Shown here piece by piece: positions 40,105 through 49,028 of a stretch of DNA of 64,000 bases. The position numbers and the translations under genes were made by a program. This stretch comes from RPQJ01 sp963778185 (GTDB lineage Bacteria > Pseudomonadota > Gammaproteobacteria > Steroidobacterales > Steroidobacteraceae). The notes beneath the pieces are model-generated. The model was given only the letters and a program-made list of their open reading frames with translations. It had not been told where the DNA came from and searched no databases. The number at the start of each line of letters is the position of its first letter. Position 1 is the first letter of the stretch. The stretch covers positions 186,001 through 250,000 of the forward strand of contig CAVZTF010000001.1 of NCBI GenBank assembly GCA_963778185.1, in the 5' to 3' direction.

Positions 40105-42240
40105 ATGATAGCGCACGCCGTGAAACCCGCCGAATTCGATGTCGATGCCAAGTCGCCGCGCCTCAAGGCAGCGCTGGCCGAGTTACGCGCCCGCGCGCCC
40201 GCGCCGGCGATCGCCCGTGCCCTCGCGGTGGCCGGCGTGCTCGACCAGTTGCAGGCGGACGAGGACGTGCTGCTCGCGGCGCTGCTGGTCCCCTGGCTCG
40301 AGGCCGGCGGCGTGGACGATGCCGAGGTGCAGTCCGTCGCCGGCGAGACGGCGCTGCGCATGGCGCGCGAGATCGAGCGCGTCGGGGGCAGCGGCATCCC
40401 GGCCGACTGGAATCCCGGCCAGGCCCTGAAGCCCGAGCAGGCCGAGGGCCTGCGCAAGCTGCTGCTCGCGCTCGCCTCCGACGTGCGCCTGGTGCTGCTG
40501 CGGCTCGCGCTGCAGCTCGTGCGCCTGCGCAACCTGAAGGATGCAGAGGTGTCCGAGCAGCGTCGCGCCGCCCTGGAGACGCGCGAGATCTACGCCCCGC
40601 TCGCCAGTCGCCTCGGCATCTGGCACATCAAGTGGGAGCTCGAGGACCTCGCCTTCCGCTACAGCGAGCCGGCCGAGTACAAGCGGATCGCGCGCTGGCT
40701 GCGGGTGAAGCGCGACGATCGCGAGCGCTACATCGAGGACGTGAAGCGTGACCTCGCGCGTGAACTGGACGCGGCCGGCGTGTCCGGCGAAATCACGGGC
40801 CGGCCCAAGCACATCTACAGCATCTGGCGGAAGATGCAGCGCAAGGGACTCGCCTTCGAGCAGGTCATGGACGTGCTCGCCGTGCGCGTCACGGTCGAAT
40901 CCGTCGCCGACTGCTACGCGGCGCTCGGCATCGTGCACGGCCTCTGGCAGTACATCCCGGGCGAGTTCGACGACTACATCGCCACGCCCAAGGAGAACAA
41001 CTACCGTTCGCTGCACACGGCGGTGATCGGCCCGAACCGCTTTCCGCTCGAGGTGCAGATCCGCACCCGCGAGATGCACGAGCACGCCGAACTCGGCGTG
41101 GCCGCTCACTGGCAGTACAAGGAAGGCCGCAAGGCGGCGTCCGGCTTCCAGCAGAAGATCAACTGGCTGCGCGAGCTGCTCGAGCCCTCGTCCCGCGAGG
41201 GACTGGAGCCCGACCTGCTGGACGGGCTGCAGGCCGAGATCTTCGAGGACCGCGTCTACGCGCTGAGCCCGCGCGGCGAGGTCGTGGACCTGCCGCGCGG
41301 CGCCACGCCGCTCGATTTCGCCTATCACGTGCACACGAACCTCGGGCACCGTTGCCGCGGTGCGCGAGTCAACGGGCGCATGGTGCAGCTCGATCACCCG
41401 CTCATGAACGGCGACACCGTCGAGATCATCCCCGGCAAGCACCCGGCCCCGAGCCGCGACTGGCTGGTGCCGTCGCTCGGTTTCCTGGTCTCGCCGCGCA
41501 ACCGCGCCAAGGTGCGCGGTTGGTTCCGCAAACTGGACGAGGGGCAGAACCGCGAGCAGGGACGGCAGATGTTCGAGCGCGAGGTGGAGCGGCTGGGCGT
41601 GCGGGCGCCGCCGCTGCCGGAGGTGCTCGTCGAGCTCGGCTTGCCGGACGCCGAGGCGCTGTTCCTGGGTCTCGGCGAGGGCGACCTGACCCTGGCGCAG
41701 GTGGCCGGCGCGATCCAGCGCCGCCTGCAGGAGAAAGAGCCGCCCAAGCCGCCGCGTGCCCTGCGGCACGGCGGCGAGGCGGGCAAGGCGACGGGGATGG
41801 TCATCGACGGCGTCGGCGACCTGCTGAGCAGCTTCGCGCGCTGCTGCCGGCCGGTGCCGCCCGAGGCGATCGCGGGCTACATCACGCTCGGCCGCGGTGT
41901 CAGCATCCACCGTGCGGACTGCGCAAACCTGCTGCGGCTGCGCGACGCCCAGCCCCAGCGCGTGCTGGCGGTGGACTGGGGACGGCCCTCCGAGGAACGC
42001 ACGTTCCCGGTGGCGGTGAGCATCAAGGCCCACGATCGCCGGGGCCTCGTGCGCGACATCACCGGCGTGCTGGCCGACTCCCACGTCAACATCCATGCAA
42101 TGAACACGGCGACCGATCCCGACGACAACATCGCCGCGATGGACATCACCGTCTACGTCCACGGCCTCGACGAGCTGAGCCGGCTGCTGGGTCGGATCGC
42201 GGGCCTGCCGAACGTGATCAGCGCCCGGCGTAGGCACTGA
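40105..42240 (+). CDS. relA: RelA-type (p)ppGpp synthetase
   Basis: The 711-residue long RSH protein is of RelA type. The hydrolase HD motif is lost (LLAALLVPWLEAG replaces ALLHD), and the synthetase domain carries EFDD (287-290) in IPGEFDDYIATPKENNYRSL, the EXDD signature of synthetase-only RelA. TGS (about 390-450), zinc-finger-type (AFARCCRPVPPEAIAGYI-like) and C-terminal ACT (about 640-711) domains follow. It makes the stringent alarmone in response to uncharged tRNA. ATG 40105 is used; GTG 40120 is an alternative, because TATGAT at 40104-40109 could instead be a -10. Only 6 bp separate it from the barnase-type gene. Confidence 0.93.
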   Translation: MIAHAVKPAEFDVDAKSPRLKAALAELRARAPAPAIARALAVAGVLDQLQADEDVLLAALLVPWLEAGGVDDAEVQSVAGETALRMAREIERVGGSGIPADWNPGQALKPEQAEGLRKLLLALASDVRLVLLRLALQLVRLRNLKDAEVSEQRRAALETREIYAPLASRLGIWHIKWELEDLAFRYSEPAEYKRIARWLRVKRDDRERYIEDVKRDLARELDAAGVSGEITGRPKHIYSIWRKMQRKGLAFEQVMDVLAVRVTVESVADCYAALGIVHGLWQYIPGEFDDYIATPKENNYRSLHTAVIGPNRFPLEVQIRTREMHEHAELGVAAHWQYKEGRKAASGFQQKINWLRELLEPSSREGLEPDLLDGLQAEIFEDRVYALSPRGEVVDLPRGATPLDFAYHVHTNLGHRCRGARVNGRMVQLDHPLMNGDTVEIIPGKHPAPSRDWLVPSLGFLVSPRNRAKVRGWFRKLDEGQNREQGRQMFEREVERLGVRAPPLPEVLVELGLPDAEALFLGLGEGDLTLAQVAGAIQRRLQEKEPPKPPRALRHGGEAGKATGMVIDGVGDLLSSFARCCRPVPPEAIAGYITLGRGVSIHRADCANLLRLRDAQPQRVLAVDWGRPSEERTFPVAVSIKAHDRRGLVRDITGVLADSHVNIHAMNTATDPDDNIAAMDITVYVHGLDELSRLLGRIAGLPNVISARRRH

Positions 42241-42246
42241 ATCCGC

Positions 42247-42666
42247 ATGAGCCGCTGGATACGCGTCGCGGTGCTGCTGTTGGGGGTCGTGCTGGCCCTC
42301 GAGTGGTGGTCGTCCCGCTCGCCGGGTGACGGGGCGCCACTCACCCCGGGGGAGGCACCGGCCTCCGGGACGACGGCCGACGTCCCCCGGTATCCACGGT
42401 TCCTGCCGCCCGAGGCCGTCGCGACGCTCGAAACCATCGCGCGTGGCGGCCCGTTCCCGTACGACCGCGACGGCAGCGTGTTCCAGAATCGCGAGCGGCG
42501 CCTTCCCGACCAGCCGCGTGGTTATTATCGCGAATACACGGTCGAAACCCCGGGCTCGCCGGATCGTGGCGCGCGACGCATCGTCAGCGGCGGCGATCCC
42601 CCCGAGGTCTACTATTACACGGACGATCACTACCGCAGTTTCCGCCGCGTGGAGGTGCACCGATGA
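42247..42666 (+). CDS. Barnase-type guanyl-specific ribonuclease with N-terminal membrane/signal segment
   Basis: The 139-residue protein has an N-terminal hydrophobic segment (residues 5-19, VAVLLLGVVLALEWW near its end), a Pro/Gly linker (25-50) and a C-terminal microbial RNase (N1/Ba) domain (55-139). Residues equivalent to the barnase catalytic set are all present: E96 (YYREYTVE), R107 and R111 (DRGARRIVSGG) and H128 (YTDDHYRSF). It should be an active, exported or membrane-anchored RNase. It lies 6 bp after relA and overlaps the barstar-type gene by 4 bases (ATGA), so enzyme and inhibitor are co-translated. Confidence 0.88.
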   Translation: MSRWIRVAVLLLGVVLALEWWSSRSPGDGAPLTPGEAPASGTTADVPRYPRFLPPEAVATLETIARGGPFPYDRDGSVFQNRERRLPDQPRGYYREYTVETPGSPDRGARRIVSGGDPPEVYYYTDDHYRSFRRVEVHR

Positions 42667-43094
42667 TCGCCGCAGGGCCCCCGCCGACCGAGGCCGGCGA
42701 ATCCCACGTCCAGGTGCTGCCGGTGACTCCGGAGGCGGCCGCCGCGCTCTGCCGCCTCGCGGCGTCGCTCGGGCTCGACGCGGTGCGAATAGACCTTGCG
42801 GATTGCGGCGACAAGGCCGCGTTTCTGCAACGAACGGCGATGACGCTCGAGTTCCCGGCCTGGTTTGGCGGCAACTGGGACGCCTTCCACGACTGCCTCG
42901 CGGACCTCGGCTGGCGCCCGGGCGGGGGCCATGTGCTCGTGTTCGAGCACGCCGGAGCAATGCGGCGCGACGCTCCCGAAGCACTCGACACCGCGATCTC
43001 GATCCTGCGCGACGCGGCCGAGGCATGGCGCGCCCGCGACGTGACGTTCCGCGTCTTCGTCGACGGGCCGCCGGCCGCGGGCGCCGACGGCTGA
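42663..43094 (+). CDS. Barstar-type ribonuclease inhibitor
   Basis: The 143-residue protein has a barstar domain: FPAWFGGNWDAFHDCLADLG (64-83) places D73 and D77 at the positions of barstar D35 and D39, which block barnase. The N-terminal 20 residues are an extra tail. The ATG overlaps the RNase stop (ATGA). As a cytoplasmic inhibitor it would protect the cell from the co-encoded RNase before export. Its stop lies in an inverted repeat shared with the convergent lpd gene. Confidence 0.9.
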   Translation: MIAAGPPPTEAGESHVQVLPVTPEAAAALCRLAASLGLDAVRIDLADCGDKAAFLQRTAMTLEFPAWFGGNWDAFHDCLADLGWRPGGGHVLVFEHAGAMRRDAPEALDTAISILRDAAEAWRARDVTFRVFVDGPPAAGADG

Positions 43095-43104
43095 GCGGCT
43101 CAGC
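43090..43104. repeat. Inverted repeat spanning two convergent stop codons
   Basis: GCTGAGC-G-GCTCAGC is a 7-bp perfect inverted repeat around one base. It contains the TGA of the barstar gene (43092-43094) and, on the other strand, the TGA of lpd (43102-43100). No T-tract follows on either side, so it is not a standard terminator. Confidence 0.7.
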
Positions 43105-44527
43105 GATTCGGGAAGTCGATCGCGCGCTTGTCCGCGCCGAGCGCCGCCTCGTGCAGCGCCTCGCTCAGCGTCGGGTGGGCGTGCATCGTGCGCTGCAGGT
43201 CCTCGGTGCTCGCGGAGTATTCGAGCGCGAGCACCGCCTCGGCGATGAGCTCGCCCGCCATCGGGCCGATGATGTGCACGCCGAGGATCTCGTCGTCATC
43301 CACGGCGGAGATCACCTTGCAGAAGCCCGCCGTGGCTTCCATCGCGCGCGCGCGCCCGCTCGCCATGAACGGGAAGCTGCCGACCTTGTAGGCGCGACCG
43401 CCCTGCTTGACCTCTTCCTCCGTTTGCCCGACCCAGGCGATCTCGGGGGCCGTGTAGATGACGGAGGGGATGGCCTTGTAGTTGACCTCGGAGACGAGGC
43501 CCGCGATCAGGTCGCCGACCATCACGCCCTCCTCCTTGCCCTTGTGCGCGAGCATGGGGCCGCGCACCACGTCACCGATGGCCCAGACATTGGGAACGGC
43601 CGTGCGGCACTCGTGGTCCACCTTGACGAAGCCGCGCTCGTCGAGCTCGACCCCGGTGCCCTCGGCGAGCAGGTTCGCGGTGTACGGACGTCGACCGATC
43701 GCGACGACGACCTTGTCGACGACGACGGTCTGCGGGCCCGAGGCGTCGGCGTACTCGAGCGTGACACCGTCCTTGCCCTGCTTCGCGCCGGTGACTTTCG
43801 CGCCGAGCCGGATGTCGAGGCCCTGCTTCCTGAGGTGCTTGAGGGCTTCCTTGGCCACCTGCCCGTCGGCCATGAACAGGAACTGCTCGAGCGCCTCGAG
43901 CACGACCACTTCCGCGCCGAGCCGCCGCCAGACGCTGCCGAGTTCGAGCCCGATGACGCCCGCGCCGATCACGCCGAGCCGCTTCGGGACCGCGTCGAAC
44001 TCGAGTGCTCCCCAGGAGTCGACGATGCCCTTGCCGTCGAACGGCATCGACTTCAATTCCATGGGCACGGAACCGCTCGCGAGCACGACGTTCTTCGCCG
44101 AGAGTTCCTGCTTCGTGCCGTCGGCGGCCGTGTACTCGACCTTGTTGCCCGGCAGCAGGCGGCCGTGCCCCTGCAGGGCCACCGCACCCGCTCCCTTCAG
44201 CAGGCCGGCGATGCCCTGCGTGGAGGCCTTGACGATCTTCGCCTTGCGCTTCTGCATGGTCGCGACGTCGAACTCGAGTCCGCCGACCTTGATGCCGTGG
44301 GCGCCGAACTCGCTGGCCGCCTTGTGGTAGAGCTCGGTCGACTCGAGCAGCGCCTTCGAGGGGATACAGCCCGCGTTCACGCAGGTGCCGCCGAAGGTGC
44401 GGCTGCCGTCGTGGTTCTGCCACTCGTCGATGCAGGCGACCTTGAGCCCGTTCTGCCCGGCCCGGATCGCGCAGGGATAGCCGGCGGGACCGGCGCCGAT
44501 GACGATGACGTCGTAGGAATCAGACAT
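43100..44527 (-). CDS. lpdA: Dihydrolipoyl dehydrogenase (E3)
   Basis: The 475-residue FAD enzyme re-oxidises the lipoyl groups of the 2-oxoglutarate dehydrogenase complex. It has N-terminal FAD motif VIVIGAGPAGYPCA, redox cysteines C49 and C54 in GGTCVNAGCIPSKALL, NAD-binding GVIGAGVIGLELGSVW and the C-terminal His-Glu pair H451/E456 in HAHPTLSEALHE. ATG 44527 is used; a TTG two codons up is unlikely. It is third in sucA-sucB-lpd, 20 bp after sucB. Confidence 0.96.
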   Translation of the reverse strand: MSDSYDVIVIGAGPAGYPCAIRAGQNGLKVACIDEWQNHDGSRTFGGTCVNAGCIPSKALLESTELYHKAASEFGAHGIKVGGLEFDVATMQKRKAKIVKASTQGIAGLLKGAGAVALQGHGRLLPGNKVEYTAADGTKQELSAKNVVLASGSVPMELKSMPFDGKGIVDSWGALEFDAVPKRLGVIGAGVIGLELGSVWRRLGAEVVVLEALEQFLFMADGQVAKEALKHLRKQGLDIRLGAKVTGAKQGKDGVTLEYADASGPQTVVVDKVVVAIGRRPYTANLLAEGTGVELDERGFVKVDHECRTAVPNVWAIGDVVRGPMLAHKGKEEGVMVGDLIAGLVSEVNYKAIPSVIYTAPEIAWVGQTEEEVKQGGRAYKVGSFPFMASGRARAMEATAGFCKVISAVDDDEILGVHIIGPMAGELIAEAVLALEYSASTEDLQRTMHAHPTLSEALHEAALGADKRAIDFPNR

Positions 44528-44547
44528 GGGCAACTACTCCCTGGCTT

Positions 44548-45780
44548 TCAGACTTGCAGCAGCAACCGCGCCGGATCCTCGAGCGCGTCCTTGATCGCGA
44601 CCAGGAACTGGACGGCATCGCGTCCGTCGATGATGCGGTGGTCGTAGCTGAGCGCGAGGTACATCATCGGCCGCACGACCACCTGGCCGTCCACCACGAC
44701 GGGACGCTCCTGGATCTTGTGCATGCCGAGGATGGCGCTCTGCGGCATGTTGAGGATGGGCGTCGAGAGCAGCGAGCCGAACACGCCGCCATTGGTGATC
44801 GTGAAGGTGCCGCCGGTCAGTTCCTCGAGCGTGATGGAGCCTTCGCGGGCACGATTCGCGTAGCCGACGACGGCCTTCTCGATGTCGCCGAAGGCCATCG
44901 CGTCCGCATTGCGCAGCACCGGGACGATGAGGCCGCGGTCGGTCGAAACCGCCACGCCGATGTCGTAGTACTCGTGGTAGACGATGTCGTTGCCGTCGAT
45001 CGAGGCGTTGACCAGCGGGAAGCGGCGCAGTGCCTCGACGCTCGCCTTGACGAAGAAGCTCATGAAGCCGAGGCGCGCGCCGTGCTGCTTCTCGAAGCGC
45101 TCCTTGTAGCGGGCGCGCAGCTCGTTCACGGCCTTGAGGTCGACCTCGTTGAAGGTGGTGAGCATCGCGGCGGTCGATTGCGCCTGCACCAGACGCTCCG
45201 CGATGCGCGCTCGCAGGCGGGTCATGGGCACCCGGCGTTCCTCGCGTGACCCAGCCAACGCCGGGCTCGCCGCTGCCGCCACTGCCGCCGGCGCGGCCGG
45301 TGCAGCCGTTCTGGCGGGCGGCGCGGGCGCGGCTTCCTTCGCCGACAGGTGCGTCAGCACGTCCGCCTTGGTGATGCGGCCGTCGCGGCCGCTGCCGGGA
45401 ATGGCGCCGGTGTCGAGCTTGTGTTCCTCGACGAGACGGCGCACCGACGGCGCCAGCTTGTCGCCGCCCGCCGCCGCCGCGCCCATTTCGTCCGTCTTCG
45501 CAGCCGGGCCGGCCGCCTTGGCCGGCACGGCCGCCGCGACGGCGCCCTCCTCGAGGATCGCGAGCAGCTGGCCGCTGGTGACGGTCGCGCCGTTCTGCGC
45601 CTTGAGTTCCTTGATCACGCCGGCGCTCGGCGCCGGAACCTCGAGCACGACCTTGTCGGTCTCGAGGTCGACGAGGTTCTCGTCGCGGGTCACGGCGTCG
45701 CCCGGCTGCTTGTGCCACGCCACGAGCGTGGCGTCCGCGACGGATTCAGGGAGCTGGGGAACGCGTACTTCGATCGTCAT
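44548..45780 (-). CDS. sucB: Dihydrolipoyllysine succinyltransferase (E2 of 2-oxoglutarate dehydrogenase)
   Basis: SucB (410 residues) has one lipoyl domain with lipoyl lysine K43 in DLETDKVVLEV and an Ala-rich linker. A peripheral-subunit-binding domain (about 105-145; LAPSVRRLVEEHKLD) and another Ala/Pro linker precede the catalytic domain, whose H381 and D385 lie in SYDHRIIDGRDA. ATG 45780 overlaps the sucA stop by 4 bases (ATGA). It transfers succinyl groups to CoA in the citric acid cycle. Confidence 0.96.
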   Translation of the reverse strand: MTIEVRVPQLPESVADATLVAWHKQPGDAVTRDENLVDLETDKVVLEVPAPSAGVIKELKAQNGATVTSGQLLAILEEGAVAAAVPAKAAGPAAKTDEMGAAAAGGDKLAPSVRRLVEEHKLDTGAIPGSGRDGRITKADVLTHLSAKEAAPAPPARTAAPAAPAAVAAAASPALAGSREERRVPMTRLRARIAERLVQAQSTAAMLTTFNEVDLKAVNELRARYKERFEKQHGARLGFMSFFVKASVEALRRFPLVNASIDGNDIVYHEYYDIGVAVSTDRGLIVPVLRNADAMAFGDIEKAVVGYANRAREGSITLEELTGGTFTITNGGVFGSLLSTPILNMPQSAILGMHKIQERPVVVDGQVVVRPMMYLALSYDHRIIDGRDAVQFLVAIKDALEDPARLLLQV

Positions 45781-48663
45781 GGACGTTTCCTGCTGCCGGT
45801 TGCGCGCAGCTTGGTGGTTACGCGCGCCGACTCGACTTTGGTGGTGGCGGTGAGCGCGGCAGCCACGAGGCCGTGTTGCTGCTGGTTGTGGAGTTGCGGG
45901 ATCCCGGTGGCCGGCGCGGCTGCGGGCGCGCGCCCGGAGTAGAGCAGTTCCTGCTTGTGGGTGAGCGGCTCCTGCAGGCGGTGGCGGACCTGGTACCAGG
46001 CGCCCTGGTTCTGCGGCTCCTCCTGGCACCACACCACCTCGTTGGCGTTCGGGTAGCGTCGCAGCACGGCGGCATACTGCTCGGCCGGGAACGGATAGAG
46101 CTGCTCGATGCGTACGATCGCGACGTCGCGCACCTCGTCCGCGCGGCGCGCCTCGAGCAGGTCGAAGTAGACCTTGCCGGCGCAGAACACGACGCGCCGC
46201 ACCGCGGACGACGGCAGGTCGTCGATCTCGTCGATCACGTTCTGGAAGTGGCCGCGGCCGAGGTCCTCGAGCGCCGAGACCGAGAGCTTGTGCCGCAGCA
46301 GGCTCTTCGGCGTCATGACGACGAGCGGCTTGCGGAACTCGCGCAGCATCTGCCGGCGCAGCATGTGGAACATCTGCGCGGGCGTGGACGGCACGCAGAC
46401 CGACATGTTGTTCTCGGCGCAGAGCTGCAGGAAACGCTCGAGGCGCGCGGAGGAGTGCTCCGGCCCCTGCCCTTCGTAGCCGTGCGGCAGGAACAGCGTC
46501 AGGCCGCTGATGCGGCCCCACTTCGACTCGCCCGAGCTGATGAACTGGTCGATGACGACCTGCGCGCCGTTCACGAAGTCGCCGAACTGGCCTTCCCAGA
46601 TCACGAGGCAGTTGGGGTCGGTCGTGGAGTAGCCGTACTCGAAGCCGAGCACGGCCTCCTCGGAGAGCAGCGAGTCGGTGACGCGGAAGCGCGGCTGGCC
46701 GGGCTTGACGTGCTTGAGCGGGATGTAGGTCGCGCCGGTCTTCTGGTCGTGGCCCACCGCGTGGCGGTGGAAGAACGTGCCGCGTGCGGTGTCCTGGCCG
46801 GTGAGGCGGATCTCATAGCCCTGGTCCAGCAGCGAGGCGTAGGCCAGCGTCTCGGCAAAGCCCCAGTCGACCATCGCCTGGCCAGCCGCCATCCTGCGGC
46901 GGTCGTCCATGATCTTCTGAACCTGCCGGTGCAGCACGAAGCCGTCCGGGAAAGTCGTGGCCTTCGCGGCGAGGTCGCGCAGGACCTCGGGCTTCACGCC
47001 GGTGGCGACCGGGTCCGTCCAGTCGACGTCGTGGTACTTCGACCAGTCGATGGTGTGCTTATTGCCGATCAGCCCGAGCACCTGGTGCGCCTGCGGCTTG
47101 CCTTCGTCGAGGCCGAGCCGGTAGCGCTCGGTCATGGCGTCGGCGTCGGCCGGCTGGATCACACCCTCTCTCACGAGCTGCTCTGAGTAGAGCTGGCGCG
47201 TGGTGGGCTTCGCGCGGATCGCCGCGTACATCACCGGCTGCGTCGCCGCGGGCTCGTCGGCCTCGTTGTGGCCGAGCCGGCGGTAGCACACCAGGTCGAT
47301 CACGATGTCCTTGCGAAACTTGAGGCGGTAGTCGAGCGCGAACCGCGCCGCGAACACCACCGCCTCCGGGTCGTCGCCGTTCACGTGCAGGATCGGCGCC
47401 TCGAGCATCTTCGCGATGTCGCTGCAGTAGAGCGTCGAGCGCGTGTCGCGCGGGTCGTGCGTCGTGAAGCCGACCTGGTTGTTGACGACGATGTGCAGCG
47501 TGCCGCCGGTGCTGAAGGCGCGCACCTGCGACATCTGCAGCGTCTCCGCGACCACGCCCTGCGCCGGCAAACGCCGCATCGCCGTGGATGAGGACCGCCA
47601 TGACCTTGTCGCCGGCGAGGTCGCCGCGGCGCTCCTGGCGCGCGCGCACCGAGCCCTCGACGACCGGGTTGACGATCTCGAGGTGCGAGGGGTTGAACGC
47701 GAGCGCGACGTGGACGTTGCCGCCCGGCGTCGTCACGTCGCAGGAGAAGCCCTTGTGATACTTGACGTCGCCCGAGCCCTTCAGCTTCGCGAGGTCGTAC
47801 TTGCCTTCGAACTCGGAGAACAGTTCCGCCGGCGACTTGCCGAGCACGTTCACCAGCACGTTGAGCCGGCCGCGATGGGCCATGCCGATCACGATGTCCT
47901 CGATGCCGTACACGCCACCCGTCTGGATCATGTCCTCGAGCAGCGGGATCAGGCTGTCGCCGCCCTCGAGCGAGAAACGCTTCTGCGCCGGGTAGCGCGT
48001 GGCGAGGTAGCGCTCGAGGCCCTCGCCCATCGTCAGGTTCCAGAGGATGTCCTTCTTCTCCTCCACGGTGAAGTGCTGGCGCGTCCGCCCGACCTGGAAG
48101 CGGTCCTGCAGCCACAGCCGCTCGTCGGTGTCCGAGACGTGCGCGAACTCGGCGCCGATGGTGCCGCAGTAGATGTGCCGCAGCTGGGCGATCAGGTCGC
48201 GCAGCCTGAGGCGCGGCTTGATCGCCTCGTTGCGGCTGCCCGTGACGAACTCGGTGTCGAGGTCGGTCTCGGTGAGGCCGAAATAATCGAGCCCGAGCAC
48301 CTTCGGCGTCGGCCGCACCAGCAGCCCGAGCGGATCGATGTTGGCGACCAGGTGGCCGCGATTGGCGTAGATCTGGATCAGCCGGGAGACCGCACCCTGC
48401 TTCGCCGCGCCTTCCGCTCCCGGCGCGGGCGCTGCCGCGACGGCTGCAGCAGCCCTTGGGGCGTAAGCACGTCGCTCGAGGTCCGCGACGATGGGACCGT
48501 GCGCCACGTCCGTGCCGAGACCGCCCAGCGCCGCGAAGTAGTCACGCCAGCGCGGCTCGACCAGTTCGGGGTCCGCCAGGAAACGGTCGTACATCTCCTC
48601 GATGTACGCGGCATTGCCCGCCGAGAGAGGCGTCGGGGGCAGCATGGCTTTCAGTTCACTCAT
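45777..48663 (-). pseudogene. sucA: 2-oxoglutarate dehydrogenase E1 (sucA) with one frameshift
   Basis: The gene is full length (about 961 codons, E. coli 933) but split by one extra C at 47562. The first frame (from ATG 48663) reads normally to VMAVLIHGDAAFAG; the second continues with QGVVAETLQMSQVRAFSTGG to the stop at 45777. Removing the C restores the family sequence exactly across the junction. All other regions look intact: the N-terminal E2-binding stretch, the EDIVIGMAHRGRLNVLVNVL thiamine-domain region and the C-terminal WCQEEPQNQGAWY. The gene heads sucA-sucB-lpd and is normally central to the citric acid cycle, so a sequencing error is more likely than real loss. Confidence 0.9.
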
Positions 48664-49028
48664 CGCAGGTGGACACTTCGGATTGCGCGCACGTCCGGAT
48701 CCGTCGGGACCCGGTCTGAAAGGCCGGGTAGTCTAGCGAAAAGCGGCTCGGGGGGTGTGGAGTGGCGCCCCGGGGCCGGAGTCGACCCGACGACCTGCCG
48801 CTCAGGAGGCGCGACCGGGAAAAACTTTGCGGCCGGGGCCATTTTGGGAGATGACTCGGGGTCCGCCTGCTGTAACATGCCGAGCAGGACTGACGGGCCT
48901 CCCGGGGGGGTTGGGGCACGAGGTTTCGTGCTGCCTGTCAGATCCTGAGTGTCGAGAGGAACCAGATGTAACCCGTCTGGCATGTCCCCCCCAACCGCGG
49001 GCTCGTTGATGCCGCAAGTATATTTCAC
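48664..49028. other. Divergent intergenic region between sucA and the WecA-like gene
   Basis: This 365-bp stretch holds no convincing gene. It contains the sucA leader, in which a 6-bp inverted repeat ACCCGG/CCGGGT lies at 48709-48729. A weak TAGACT -10-like element is upstream of the repeat on the minus strand. A poly-G run is at 48904-48910 and a poly-C run near 48985. Small open frames here overlap on both strands and look like chance. Confidence 0.5.

Noticed and set aside
48700..49020. Several short open frames between sucA and the WecA-like gene
   Set aside because: They overlap each other on both strands, have Pro/Arg-rich random composition and lack ribosome sites.
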